61,076 bases of DNA from Phycisphaerae bacterium (GTDB taxonomy: Bacteria > Chloroflexota > Anaerolineae > 4572-78 > J111), in assembly GCA_028285035.1 (NCBI GenBank), contig JANQQF010000060.1, positions 1 through 61,076 of the forward strand, written 5' to 3'. This document shows positions 25,991 through 35,633 of this stretch, piece by piece. The position numbers and the translations under genes are program-made. A model generated the notes under the pieces. It was not told the origin of the DNA, searched no databases, and saw only the letters and a list, made by a program, of their open reading frames with translations. Numbering within the stretch: the first letter of the stretch is position 1; the number at the start of each line of letters is the position of its first letter.

Positions 25991-27469
25991 TTAATACACC
26001 CACTCAAACTGCCGCATATCATTTTTTGGTGGTGGCGGCCAGTGCACGCCACGCTGACTGGAGAGGGTGCGATTGTGACGTGGCTCAAAAGGAATGTTGC
26101 ATTTACCAACCAGTTGACCATCCTCCAGCCATTCTAAATCATTGCCGTACAGTTCAGCAATCAACTGTTTGGTTAGCTGATCCAGCGTATCCGCATAAGC
26201 TGGATCAGCAGCCAGATCGGTCATCTCTTCGGGGTCGGCGTGCAAATCAAAGAGTTGCCGACAGTTTCCGACGGGGTAGTAAATCAGTTTGAATTGGCGA
26301 TTGCGCATCATCCGGGTGGCTGTGGCATCTTCGCTCACTTCACCATACAACGAATCGCGCTGCTGGTCACCAAACATCGAGATACCATCCACGGTGTCGG
26401 GAATGTCGATTCCGGCCAAGTCGAGTAAGGTTTGCATCACATCTTGCCAGCCCACCAGCCGATCATCAACCACATTTGTGCCAATCCGTGGGTCATCACG
26501 TCTACCCATAAAGATCATTGGCACCTTGGCCGACCGCTCATAAAACAGGCGTTTGGCCCAGAGGCGATGGTTGCCGAGCATGTCGCCGTGATCCGAGGTG
26601 AAGCAAATGATCGTGTTGTCGAGTAGCCCTTCTTCGCGTAGTATCCCGTTGAGTATCCAGATTTGGTGGTCTATGTGGGTGCAAAGCGCGTAAAAAGCGA
26701 GGCGGGCTTGGCGCGTTTCAATGTCGGTGACGTTGTCATCGGCGGAAAAGCCTGAGGCTAAACAGTAAGGTAACTCATCAGAATCGATGGCCCAACTCCC
26801 AACCTTGGGCATATCGATTTCGATGTCACGATACCAATCGAGATATGTTTGTAATGGAACGAGGGGTGGATGGGGATGACGATAGGAAAGATACCAGAAA
26901 TTTGGCCGCAACGGGTCGCGCCGCTTGATGACCCGCACCATTTGTTGGGTAGCCCAATTGGTGGCGTGGGTCTACTCCGGCAGATGCCACGGCCGCATTT
27001 GGTATTGGTTGTTACTCATCCCGTGATCAAACTGCTGCCCGACAAAGCCTTTCTCGGCCAGAAATAGCTCGTAATCATCAAATACACCGTACTGGGTGCG
27101 TCCTTCCTCGTCCAAAATGACATCATCAAAGCCGATACGGTCACGCTGCGGATAGACATGCAGCTTGACCACCCCGTAGGCCTGATAGCCTGCCTCTCGA
27201 AACGTCTGGGCCATTGTAGGTACATTGGGCATCGGTAGGGTGTCTTGAAAGATACGGTCGCCGTGAGTCCGGGTTGTGGTGCCTGTCATTAATGTTCGTC
27301 GGGCTGGCACACAGACGGGGCACTCCGAATAGCAGTTGGTGAACCGGGTCCCAGCTCGCGCCATCGTATCAAGGGTGGGCGTCTGAATCGCCGGATGTCC
27401 AGCAACGCCGAGATAACTGGCAGCCCAGTGGTCTGTCGTAATCAATAAAATGTTAGGTCGTTCGCTCAT
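25991..27469 (-). pseudogene. Sulfatase gene interrupted by one in-frame amber codon
   Basis: Read through the TAG at 26972-26974, this is a normal sulfatase of about 490 residues with the start at 27469 after AGGAGAG. The N-terminal part has the first metal ligand in TTDHW and the formylglycine motif C-V-P-A-R at 53-57. The frame continues past TAG without shift: THATNWATQQMVRVIKRR, then TSDHGDMLGNHRLWAKRLFYE with the second metal site. The residue before the stop is Glu, and the stretch after it is what sulfatases carry there. One point mutation, a read-through product or a sequencing error would explain it. The downstream part could also be translated from the ATG at 26941, but that fragment lacks the active site. 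Confidence 0.75.
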
Positions 27470-27526
27470 GATGACTCTCCTGGTAGTAGAATTGGTGTAA
27501 GTGATAATTGCCAACTTTATCTTCCA

Positions 27527-28471
27527 TCATTCTGCCATTTCCAACACCAACTTGCCCCGCACCCGCCCTGTTTCGCTCTGCTGATGCGCCTCCTGTACAT
27601 TTTCTAGCGGAAATACTCCGCCAATTGTTGGCCGCAGTACACCGCTGTCAATCAGGCTCGTGATTTCCGTCAATTGGGCTTGGTCAGCTCTAACTAAGAC
27701 CCGCACCCCTCGGCGACCATGTTTTTTAGCTTGTCCAGATGGATCACCGACAATCGAGGTTAATATGCCGTCTGGTTTCAACACTTTGAATGATTGATCA
27801 ATCGCGTCGCCAGGAATGGCCCCAAGCACAACATCGACCGGAGCGTCTTTGAGGGCCTCATCAATTTGTGCTTCCCGATAGTTGATAAAGGTATCAACCC
27901 CAAGCTCGCGTAAATATTGTTCGTTTGCCGCTGAGGCCGTGCCGATGACATGTGCGTTTTTCCATTTAGCCAGTTGCACCGCGACGTGTCCCACCCCACC
28001 AGCGGCTGCGTGAATAAGCACACATTGTCCGGCTGAGAGTTGGGCTGCCTCAAACAAAGCTTGCCAAGCCGTTAGCGTGACGAGTGGTAGGGCGGCGGCT
28101 TCGACGTGGGAAAGCGATGTAGGCTTCGGCGCGAGGTGATCGGCTGGAGCAGTGACGTATTCGGCGTACCCGCCACCTGGCAACGGGAAGTTGACCATCC
28201 CATAGACCTCATCACCCACCTTGAAATCGGTGACCTCATCGCCAATGGCGGAAACAACCCCTGAGACATCGTACCCCAGAATGAATGGGAAGGGGTTGCC
28301 CATTCTCGCCGCTAACATACCTTCACGAATTTTCCACTCAACCGGGTTGATAGAGACGGCTGCAACTCGAACTTGAACCTGATCATTTTGTGGGGTGGGG
28401 ATCGGAACATCCTCGAGTTGTAAGGTAGAACCGTCTCCGTACTGGTGAATACGAACAGCTTTCATCGTCAT
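27527..28471 (-). CDS. NADPH:quinone oxidoreductase-like zinc-independent alcohol dehydrogenase
   Basis: This 314-residue medium-chain reductase has the N-terminal GroES-like domain (VRVAAVSINPVEWKIREG) and a nucleotide-binding domain with AAAGGVGHVAVQLAKW. No structural or catalytic zinc cysteines are visible, which fits the QOR/zeta-crystallin branch. The start follows GGAGAAAATTTT. It probably reduces quinones or enones with NADPH. It is divergent from an MFS exporter gene 133 nt away. Confidence 0.85.
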   Translation of the reverse strand: MTMKAVRIHQYGDGSTLQLEDVPIPTPQNDQVQVRVAAVSINPVEWKIREGMLAARMGNPFPFILGYDVSGVVSAIGDEVTDFKVGDEVYGMVNFPLPGGGYAEYVTAPADHLAPKPTSLSHVEAAALPLVTLTAWQALFEAAQLSAGQCVLIHAAAGGVGHVAVQLAKWKNAHVIGTASAANEQYLRELGVDTFINYREAQIDEALKDAPVDVVLGAIPGDAIDQSFKVLKPDGILTSIVGDPSGQAKKHGRRGVRVLVRADQAQLTEITSLIDSGVLRPTIGGVFPLENVQEAHQQSETGRVRGKLVLEMAE

Positions 28472-28604
28472 AAAATTTTCTCCAAATTGTAGATTTCAAT
28501 TTATGCTTTATCTATTGCAAACGAATGAAGATCAATCTATCATAACCTGACATTCGCCACAAGTGCTGGACAATTTTCGCGTAATCCCATCAAAAAGGTA
28601 ATTT

Positions 28605-29873
28605 ATGACCGACTCCGTTAAGCCTGTGCCCCCACCCGAACGACTCGAAGGCAGTGGTACCTTTGCTGCCTTGCGCATTCCCAGCTTTGCCTGGTTTATT
28701 TCCGGGACAACGCTCTCCAATGCCGCCCAGTGGATCCAACAAGTGACCTTGAGCTGGTTGGTTTACGACTTGACCGACTCTGGCACGATGTTGGGAACAC
28801 TTAACCTCGTTCGTTCAATCGCCACTGTGGGGCTGGCTCCGGTGGCTGGTGTGGCCATTGACCGACTCTCGCGCCGGGGCTTGCTCTATGGTACCAGCTT
28901 GTGGCTCTGTGCGATCAGCGTCGGCTTCGGCTTTGTCCTACTGGGTAATCCGAGCGTTGTTTGGCCGCTGTTTCTCTTTGGCTTTCTTGGCGGCATCGGC
29001 CAAGCGGCCAGTTTACCCCTCCGCCAAACGGTCGTTTTTTCGGTTGTGCCCCGCGCCCTCACCCCTGGCGCGGTTGCATTAGTGCAGACGGGCTGGGCCT
29101 TGATGCGTTCCGTCGGGCCAGCAATCGGAGGCTTTTTGCTCCTGTGGTTTGGCCCCGCTGGCAATTTCTTTGTGCAAGGGGCCGCCTACGCCTTGGTCCT
29201 CGTGACCGTCTATAAGCTCACGATGCCCTATGAAAAACAGGATCTGCAAAAAAATAAATCACAGGCGAGCTTCCGAGAGGGCTGGACCTACATCACCTCA
29301 GAGCCAACTACGCGCGCTTTTATGCTGATCAGTTTGTTGCTTCCGCTCCTCATTATTCCCAATTTTAACGCCCTACCCCCGATCTTTGCCAAGGATGTCT
29401 TTGCTGGTGGACCAGATACTCTGGGCCTGCTGCTTTCAGCCGTTGGGATTGGGGGGATTGGTGGCGGATTTGTCACGGCCTCGCTGGGTAAACAGGAACG
29501 ACGGGGTGTCCTACAATTGGCCGCGCTGGTCCTGCTGAGTCTATCGCTTGCCGCCTTTGCTTTGAGCACAACCCTATGGATCGCATTTATTTTCATGACT
29601 TTGGCTGGGTTCTTTGAAATGATCTTTCTGACAACCAATATGACCCTGATCCAATTATCAATCCCCGCTGAATTACGAGGGCGGGTGACCGGAATCGTCA
29701 GCCTCCGATCTGGGCTGATGCCCGTCGGGGCCTTCATCGCAGGCGTTGGAGCTGATTTTGTTGGGCCACAACTAATGACCATCATTCTTGCAATTATTAT
29801 CGGGGCTGTCGCCGTTATTGCCTTTTTCGCCTCCTCCACCATCCGCGAGTATCGCCTGAGTGAGGCGATGTGA
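28605..29873 (+). CDS. MFS transporter (EntS-like exporter)
   Basis: This 422-residue protein has about 12 hydrophobic helices in two halves with a charged central loop (YEKQDLQKNKSQASFREGW). The loop between helices 2 and 3 carries AGVAIDRLSRRG, a variant of the MFS motif A. The overall layout matches EntS/MFS_3 exporters. It begins after AAGGTAA. Substrate unknown; efflux is the usual role for this branch. Confidence 0.88.
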   Translation: MTDSVKPVPPPERLEGSGTFAALRIPSFAWFISGTTLSNAAQWIQQVTLSWLVYDLTDSGTMLGTLNLVRSIATVGLAPVAGVAIDRLSRRGLLYGTSLWLCAISVGFGFVLLGNPSVVWPLFLFGFLGGIGQAASLPLRQTVVFSVVPRALTPGAVALVQTGWALMRSVGPAIGGFLLLWFGPAGNFFVQGAAYALVLVTVYKLTMPYEKQDLQKNKSQASFREGWTYITSEPTTRAFMLISLLLPLLIIPNFNALPPIFAKDVFAGGPDTLGLLLSAVGIGGIGGGFVTASLGKQERRGVLQLAALVLLSLSLAAFALSTTLWIAFIFMTLAGFFEMIFLTTNMTLIQLSIPAELRGRVTGIVSLRSGLMPVGAFIAGVGADFVGPQLMTIILAIIIGAVAVIAFFASSTIREYRLSEAM

Positions 29874-29877
29874 TAAC

Positions 29878-31479
29878 CTAAATTAAACGCTTGATTTTCT
29901 CCGCTCCAAAACAAGCCCAGCCAAATGTGGCCCCTGGCGTATCGTTAATCACCCGTACATCAAAGACCGTTTCTGGGGGCGAGGTGTGCGTCACCTCGCG
30001 GACACGTGCTTTTGATATAAAATGGGTGCAGCGATTGTATTCCGTTGGCCCAATATCCTCTAATTCATCAGGGTAGAGACTAAGGCCATATGAAATGAGG
30101 ACGTTGCCCGTTTCAGGCATCCAGTCAGCGTCACCCATCGCGTAAGAAACGAGATTATCGGGGTCCCCTTTCTGTTCTGATGCCCAAACTTCCTCGACCG
30201 TCATGTTGGCCTCGTCAATATGATATTCGACGGCGCGGCCAAAGGTTTCGGCAGGCCGTAGCGGCATGGTAAATGGTCGGGCCCCAAACACTCCATTGTC
30301 AAAAATCATAAAGTTACCTTCCGGAGTTATCGAAGGGGTATGCATATGATATGGCCACTGTACATTGCCAATCGGCTGCAGTAGCTTGGATTGCAAATGC
30401 TCCGGCCAGTCGGTGTGTTCGCCCAGAATCCATATAATTTCACCCGTAGATCGATCGATTTTAAAGATCGCTTCTTGTAGTCGTAGACAGAGCAAAACGG
30501 TATTTTCTTCCTCATCGATCCACATGCTGTTGCCGTGTGTCCAATCCATATGATCGGGGAAGCCGCGCACCCACCAATAGCTATATAATACCTCATACCC
30601 AACCCGATACGGATCAAGATGATCAAAACAGTTCCAGCGCCAAACCACTTTTCCTTCTCGGGTGAACTCGATAATCGTATCCCCCATCACGGGTTGCGTT
30701 TTTCGTGGCGCCTCAGGATCAAACTCGCTGGTGTAGAAACCTTCGACAATTTGCTTGTTCGCTGTGAACGCCATGAAGTTGCCATTGGACAATTCATAGA
30801 TGCAATGATGGATCGTTTCCGTCTCAACCGGAATGGCCGTTTCATGTGGGCCGTGGGGACGATCCGTGGCGTACCAAGTCTGCACAATGTTACCCAAGAC
30901 GTCCACCTCTGTTACATCAAACTCCGTTGTGATGAAGACAAAGTTGCCATTGCGCAGCTGAGTCATGTCTGCAATCCGGGCGTGGGATTGGAAATACCAA
31001 ACCACCTCACCGTAGGCATTTAAGGCAATGATGAGACCAAAGGAGGTCATAAACTTACGCTGTTCGGGCGAAAGCTCGGTTGGCTCGCCTGCTGGCCGTC
31101 GCCGGGCAAACACCAGCGTTAGCCCTGGCTCAATGCGGTCTGGCTCGCTTGCATCCACCTGAAGCGTGGGAAATAGGGCGGGATCATCAGGCAAAGATGG
31201 TGCTGTGAAGGTCAATGCTGTTGGGTGTGTTACCTGCTCGTCACCACTTTGAATGGTTACGTGAATATTGAGCGTTGTATCAGCCCGCATCCCGACAACA
31301 GGTAGCCCCGCCACTGGCGACTTGTCTGGGGTGTAGTGCAGTTCCCAATGATCACGGCCATCGTTTATCGAAAGCGTGGTTTCCACAGGTTGGCTCGCTT
31401 CAAATTGAACAATGGCGGCGAGCGGAACGATTGGATTTTGGTTCTGATGTATCGTTGGTTCCTTAATAAATGTAATCAT
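29878..31479 (-). CDS. Arylsulfotransferase (ASST) family protein
   Basis: This 533-residue protein matches the arylsulfotransferase six-bladed propeller family: GEVVWYFQSHARIADMTQLRNGN, HHCIYELSNGN, WNCFDHLDP, DWTHGNSMWIDEEENTVLLCLR, YHMHTPSITPEGNFMIFDNG. Classical ASST moves sulfate from a phenyl sulfate to another phenol through a histidine in the HxN/H region. The start at 31479 follows GGAGATTG. No signal peptide is evident, unlike periplasmic AssT. It is next to an EF-hand protein with similar propeller sequence and near a sulfatase gene. Confidence 0.82.
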   Translation of the reverse strand: MITFIKEPTIHQNQNPIVPLAAIVQFEASQPVETTLSINDGRDHWELHYTPDKSPVAGLPVVGMRADTTLNIHVTIQSGDEQVTHPTALTFTAPSLPDDPALFPTLQVDASEPDRIEPGLTLVFARRRPAGEPTELSPEQRKFMTSFGLIIALNAYGEVVWYFQSHARIADMTQLRNGNFVFITTEFDVTEVDVLGNIVQTWYATDRPHGPHETAIPVETETIHHCIYELSNGNFMAFTANKQIVEGFYTSEFDPEAPRKTQPVMGDTIIEFTREGKVVWRWNCFDHLDPYRVGYEVLYSYWWVRGFPDHMDWTHGNSMWIDEEENTVLLCLRLQEAIFKIDRSTGEIIWILGEHTDWPEHLQSKLLQPIGNVQWPYHMHTPSITPEGNFMIFDNGVFGARPFTMPLRPAETFGRAVEYHIDEANMTVEEVWASEQKGDPDNLVSYAMGDADWMPETGNVLISYGLSLYPDELEDIGPTEYNRCTHFISKARVREVTHTSPPETVFDVRVINDTPGATFGWACFGAEKIKRLI

Positions 31480-31640
31480 GCTAGACAATCTCCTATCATC
31501 TTTAGACTCTGGATTGAATTGAGGGGTGTGCCTATAATAACAGGGTAATCAGGATACGTCCTTTTGGAGGCCTGTTTCCCACCACGCCCCTAACTTCACT
31601 CTTGTGCAGACCCTTATTTAAAGTGCCACCTCAAGACCTG

Positions 31641-32312
31641 TTATTTCAAACGAGCTATACCTGGATGATCAAACCCATAGCGACGTATCCGGAAGGTGTT
31701 GCCGGGGCCAGGCATCCGAAAATCGGCGACGACTTCACCCTCAGGTGTCACCTCGATAATACGTTTGTTGTGCCCAAACACAAAAACAGTGTTGCCGCTG
31801 GGCGTACGGTCAACGCCACTCATAAAAGGGGCGAACATGCTTTCAGGCGGATCGCCCTTGTACGACCAGGTTGTCACAACATCGCCATCCCAATTATAAG
31901 TTCCATCCTCGTTCATGGGTAGGGCTAGCTCCAATATGTTGGTGTAGGCATAACGGAAACCCATACTTTTTTCAGCCATGTTTGGTAGTCCATCTAGCCC
32001 TCGCATCGCCCCGTTGTTGATCAGAATGATGTCCCCAGTGTGGGGCCGCGATTTGTCTAGCCATTGGATATCGTGCTGCCAGTGGAAGCCATAGCCCTCC
32101 AACTCCGTTTCATTCAGCTCGCCATCCCCATCTTTGTCAAGCGAGTGCAAAATCTCAGGAGCCGTATCAATTTCCGCTGGAGAAAGCTGCCCATCCTCAT
32201 CGCGGTCAAGCGCATTGAACAAGAATAGGACACTTTGGTCCATCCCCTTTAAAATTTTGATGGCTTCTTCATCTGTTAGGGTTGTATAGTCAATGTCATT
32301 TGGTGTCATCAT
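31641..32312 (-). CDS. EF-hand protein with C-terminal ASST-like propeller fragment
   Basis: This 223-residue protein has two canonical EF-hand loops: residues 36-47 (D36, D38, D40 and E47) and 59-70 (D59, D61, D63 and E70). The rest resembles the last blades of arylsulfotransferases: HDIQWLDK, GDIILINNG, ILELALP, SGVDRTPSGNTVFVFGHNKRIIEVTPEGEVV. It carries a ribosome-like AAGGGGA and an ordinary start, so it may be a real short protein. It could also be a truncated copy of a longer calcium-binding ASST. It lies just upstream of the full ASST gene on the same strand. Confidence 0.7.
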   Translation of the reverse strand: MMTPNDIDYTTLTDEEAIKILKGMDQSVLFLFNALDRDEDGQLSPAEIDTAPEILHSLDKDGDGELNETELEGYGFHWQHDIQWLDKSRPHTGDIILINNGAMRGLDGLPNMAEKSMGFRYAYTNILELALPMNEDGTYNWDGDVVTTWSYKGDPPESMFAPFMSGVDRTPSGNTVFVFGHNKRIIEVTPEGEVVADFRMPGPGNTFRIRRYGFDHPGIARLK

Positions 32313-32382
32313 TGTCCCCTTGTTAAGCCCCTATTAACTCCCGTTCGGGTTGACCAGATGGCCTACGGATAAGCAACCCGTG

Positions 32383-32931
32383 TTACTTTTTTATTCTCAT
32401 TGCCGAAGCTTGCTTTTGTTTGGCGCCCTTGTTGTGAGCTTGCTGATGTGCCATTTCATCAATCGCTTCTGTGATCACAGCGGTCAACGCTTTGTTTTTT
32501 GCATTTAGCCCGCTGAGGGTGACGATCGTCGCTAACAGTTCTCTATTTTCAAGATCAGCCGTCAGATACGGCTGGATGGTCAGAAACAGGTCTGGTGAAA
32601 GAAATTTTAATACATACATATCTGCTTCAATACGTACGCTGAAACGAACACCCTTGTTTTTTAACACGGTTCGAATAGTTAATTCAGCAATCTCAGGCTC
32701 CGAGGGGAAAATACGGGCTATCGAGTTTGCGTAATGGTTCTTGATGACGAAGGTCAACTGGTGCCCCAAGAGGGCAAGTGAGAATAGGATAAGTAACGAC
32801 CACCAATTTTTTCCGCTTAGACCCAAAGATAGCGCGAAAAATATGAATACTGCAGTGACGATGGCATAGGTAATTGTCAGTCCTGCGTACACAATAGTTT
32901 TATTATGTTTTTGCCAGCGCGAAGATGCCAT
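32383..32931 (-). CDS. Hypothetical membrane protein
   Basis: No family was recognised in this 182-residue protein. Two hydrophobic segments near 13-37 and 42-63 form a probable hairpin in the membrane. A soluble C-terminal region of about 110 residues follows and ends in a basic, Lys/Gln-rich tail. The gene is on the same strand as the neighbouring EF-hand and SDR genes but well spaced from them. Confidence 0.6.
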   Translation of the reverse strand: MASSRWQKHNKTIVYAGLTITYAIVTAVFIFFALSLGLSGKNWWSLLILFSLALLGHQLTFVIKNHYANSIARIFPSEPEIAELTIRTVLKNKGVRFSVRIEADMYVLKFLSPDLFLTIQPYLTADLENRELLATIVTLSGLNAKNKALTAVITEAIDEMAHQQAHNKGAKQKQASAMRIKK

Positions 32932-33040
32932 ATTTGAGTCTCTGATTTACGGCGAAATAGGGTATCAGCCAGGTGCTAAGGTAGTGTGAATTTAGTTGTG
33001 CTCTTGGTAAGATAGACTGTGTTCAACTGTAAATTTCGAA

Positions 33041-33811
33041 TCATCGTCGTTTGGGCATACCGCCATCGACCGAATAGATGCCACCCGTGCAGTAGCTACT
33101 TTCATCACTCGCCAAAAAAAGCATCAAGTCAGCTACCTCCAGCGGCGTTCCATATCGACCTAGTGGAATTCTCTGCGCGTAATCTCGCTTGGTTTGATCG
33201 GGACTCTGCGGGTTCATTTGTTCAGCTAATGAGTCGGTCATGCGGGTCGAGATCAGGCCAGGATTGACCGTGTTCACCCGAATACCCAAATGGCCACACT
33301 CGGATGCGATGGACCGCATAATTCCAACAACGGCGTGCTTGCTGGCGGCATACGGGGAAATTTGTGGGGCACCCGCCACACCAGCCATTGAGGAGGTGAT
33401 CACGATGCTGCCACCCCCACGTTTCTCCATTTCGGGAATAACATATTTTAGACCTAGCCAGACACCGCGCACATTGACCGCCATCACCTTGTCAAACATA
33501 TCAATTGAGGCCTCTTGTATCGGCTTGACTTCCCCTTCAATACCGGCATTGTTAATGAGAATGTCGATCCCGCCATACCGCTCAACAGCGATTTGGGTGT
33601 AAAGTTGTACCTGGTCCGGCTGGGTTACATCAGCGACTGTTGCGCTGATGTTATCACTCTCAATTGAGGAAGCCGCCTGTTGAAGCATTTGCTCATTGAG
33701 GTCAACCAACAGGACGCTGGCCCCTTCTTGGGCAAATCGAGTTGCCGTTGCCAGCCCGATCCCGGCAGCGCCACCAGTGACAATGGCTACTTTTCCAGCC
33801 AATCGTGACAT
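33041..33811 (-). CDS. Short-chain dehydrogenase/reductase (FabG/glucose-dehydrogenase-like)
   Basis: This classical SDR of 256 residues has TGGAAGIG near 12-19, NNAG, a serine in ITSSMAG, and the catalytic YAASK. NAD preference is hinted by the aspartate in LLVDLNE at the end of beta-2. The start follows AAAGGGGA. It is monocistronic by spacing. The substrate could be a sugar, sterol or oxoacyl compound. Confidence 0.85.
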   Translation of the reverse strand: MSRLAGKVAIVTGGAAGIGLATATRFAQEGASVLLVDLNEQMLQQAASSIESDNISATVADVTQPDQVQLYTQIAVERYGGIDILINNAGIEGEVKPIQEASIDMFDKVMAVNVRGVWLGLKYVIPEMEKRGGGSIVITSSMAGVAGAPQISPYAASKHAVVGIMRSIASECGHLGIRVNTVNPGLISTRMTDSLAEQMNPQSPDQTKRDYAQRIPLGRYGTPLEVADLMLFLASDESSYCTGGIYSVDGGMPKRR

Positions 33812-33867
33812 TTTGTTCCCCTTTGAATACTGTTCTATTCCTTATATATTCATAATACAGACAAACC

Positions 33868-34290
33868 CTATTCCTGCGCAAGCCCATAGACCGTCACATG
33901 ACTTTTACTGGTGTTGGTGAACGGTGAGCGATCCCACCAAGCCCATCGTTCGTGCCGCTCCAAACCAGCCAATTGTGCCATAAGGAAGCATAGCGCATGA
34001 AGTGAGGCGTCATCTGTGTGCCTTCTTCTGTAATGATGATACGCTGGAAAGCGACGGTTTGAATAGCGCGGTTGTGTATCGTGATTTCGAACCGGGCGGA
34101 GTCGATGTCGACCCACGAGCCTTTCAGGCGTTGGCCGTCTACAAATTCGGAGAAGTCGGGCACCACAGTTTCAATGACAAACACACCGTTCGGTGTCAGA
34201 TGCTGGGCAGCATTCCTAAAGCACTGTATTTGGGCTTCCTGTGTTGTCAAGTTGAATATCGTATTAAAAACCAGATAGATCAAGATCTCG
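33868..34290 (-). pseudogene. Truncated and frameshifted SAM-dependent methyltransferase relic
   Basis: The frame from about 34283 gives the middle of a class I methyltransferase: IYLVFNTIFNLTTQEAQIQCFRNAAQHLTPNGVFVIE. A frameshift near 33970 moves to the frame ending at 33868, which gives the natural C terminus LMAQLAGLERHERWAWWDRSPF followed by SHVTVYGL. The N-terminal SAM-binding part is missing. It is fused at its broken end to an alpha/beta-hydrolase fragment. Confidence 0.65.
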
Positions 34291-34461
34291 AATATGATCG
34301 TGTGTTGTGATATCTGGGCTGTGGAGATGCTGCTTTTGGCCGAAGCCTGTCAGTGAAACAGCCAAGGCTGTGTGCCCCTTCGCTTCCAAAAACGGAATAA
34401 TCGGATCAAAACACCACTCGCCAACCCAAGCCCCGTGAACTAAAATAAATGTTTTTGACAT
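34264..34461 (-). pseudogene. Alpha/beta-hydrolase N-terminal fragment
   Basis: The 65 residues MSKTFILVHGAWVGEWCF... match the start of a salicylate-esterase-like hydrolase, closely resembling the complete gene at 46369 in this window (LVHGAWHGGWCY, TGVGERSHLYHPDI, DTHIQDI). Similarity ends at HDHIRDL, where methyltransferase sequence begins. The nucleophile and rest of the fold are absent, so the fragment should be inactive. A deletion probably joined the two genes. Confidence 0.7.
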
Positions 34462-34619
34462 TTGGACAAAGCCTTTTTTAAAATTTGTGGAAATTGCTAA
34501 CTGTTGAACAGTTTAGGTTACCGATTTAATTAACTTTGTAGATTTGAATAGTAAATCAAAAATATTCAATATGGATGTGAAGAATACGTATTAGGGATAT
34601 AGATGTTTTTTATTCACAA

Positions 34620-35633
34620 TTAGCGCGGTGCTGTTGTATCTCGTACTTCGAGCTGATAGTCTACCAGCCATTCCTGCGGGGGGAGATCGGGTGTTTCTTG
34701 GCGGGTGCGGAGTAACTCGGCGGTTTTTCGACCAAGCTCATAAGCGGAGACAACGATGCCGGATAATGCTGGGGTTGTTCGTTGTGAAATTGTTTGATAA
34801 TCAAAGCCAACAATGGACAGCTCTTGGGGGATAGAGATGTTTCGCTCCAGGCAAAAATCGATCACACTATTGGCGACCAAATCGTTGAAGGCAAAGATGG
34901 CTGTGGGGGGATCTGGCAAATCCAGAAGCTCAGCTAAAGCTCGTTTGGTTTCAGCGGGTGTGATGTCAATTTCCCTGACGAGTTCAGGGCGAAGTGGCAC
35001 TTGATTGAAGAGGAGGCTTTCTTGATACCCCAGCCAGCGATAGATGCCCAGTCCTTGGGAATATCGGGTCCCAATAAAGCCAATGTCTCGATGGCCTAAA
35101 TTGATAAGGTGATTGACCGCGTCACGGGTGGCCATCTGAGGCCGAAAGTGAACTGTATCGAGCTTGGTGTGATCAACTCGGTGACCCCCGACAACAAATG
35201 GTATCCCCTCATCGATGAGACGATAGGCTTCGTTGAGTGCTTCTGACCCGACACCATAGTAAATCGGAATAATGATAAACCCACTGGCTCCTCGCCGACG
35301 AAGCTTTTTTATCATTTCTACTTCTTTGTCAGGTTTGCCATCTGTACTGGCCACAACCGCGAAATATTCCTGATCATTGAGGGTGTCTTCGACCGCTCGG
35401 GCGATGGCAGAAACGTAAGGGGAGCGAATGTCAGGGACAAGCAAGCCGACCATCTGAGTTTTGGCCCCACGTAAGGCTTGGGCAAAAACATTGGGGGTGT
35501 AATCTAGCTCACGAGCCGCTTCCAGAATGCGCTCGTAGGTTTCTGATTTAATCAGATGAGGTTTATTGAAGGCATAAGACACAGCCGCTGCCGAAACATT
35601 GGCTCGTTTTGCCACATCGTGAATCGTCGCCAT
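34620..35633 (-). CDS. LacI-family transcriptional regulator
   Basis: This 337-residue protein has the LacI DNA-binding head (TIHDVAKRANVSAAAVSYAFN, residues 3-23 core) and hinge helix near 50-58, followed by a periplasmic-binding-like effector domain. It is divergent from an ABC-transporter/sulfatase operon. Two operator-like palindromes (35796 and 35975) lie in the gap. It probably represses that operon and itself, with a transported or desulfated compound as inducer. The start follows AAAGGATGTT. Confidence 0.92.
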   Translation of the reverse strand: MATIHDVAKRANVSAAAVSYAFNKPHLIKSETYERILEAARELDYTPNVFAQALRGAKTQMVGLLVPDIRSPYVSAIARAVEDTLNDQEYFAVVASTDGKPDKEVEMIKKLRRRGASGFIIIPIYYGVGSEALNEAYRLIDEGIPFVVGGHRVDHTKLDTVHFRPQMATRDAVNHLINLGHRDIGFIGTRYSQGLGIYRWLGYQESLLFNQVPLRPELVREIDITPAETKRALAELLDLPDPPTAIFAFNDLVANSVIDFCLERNISIPQELSIVGFDYQTISQRTTPALSGIVVSAYELGRKTAELLRTRQETPDLPPQEWLVDYQLEVRDTTAPR

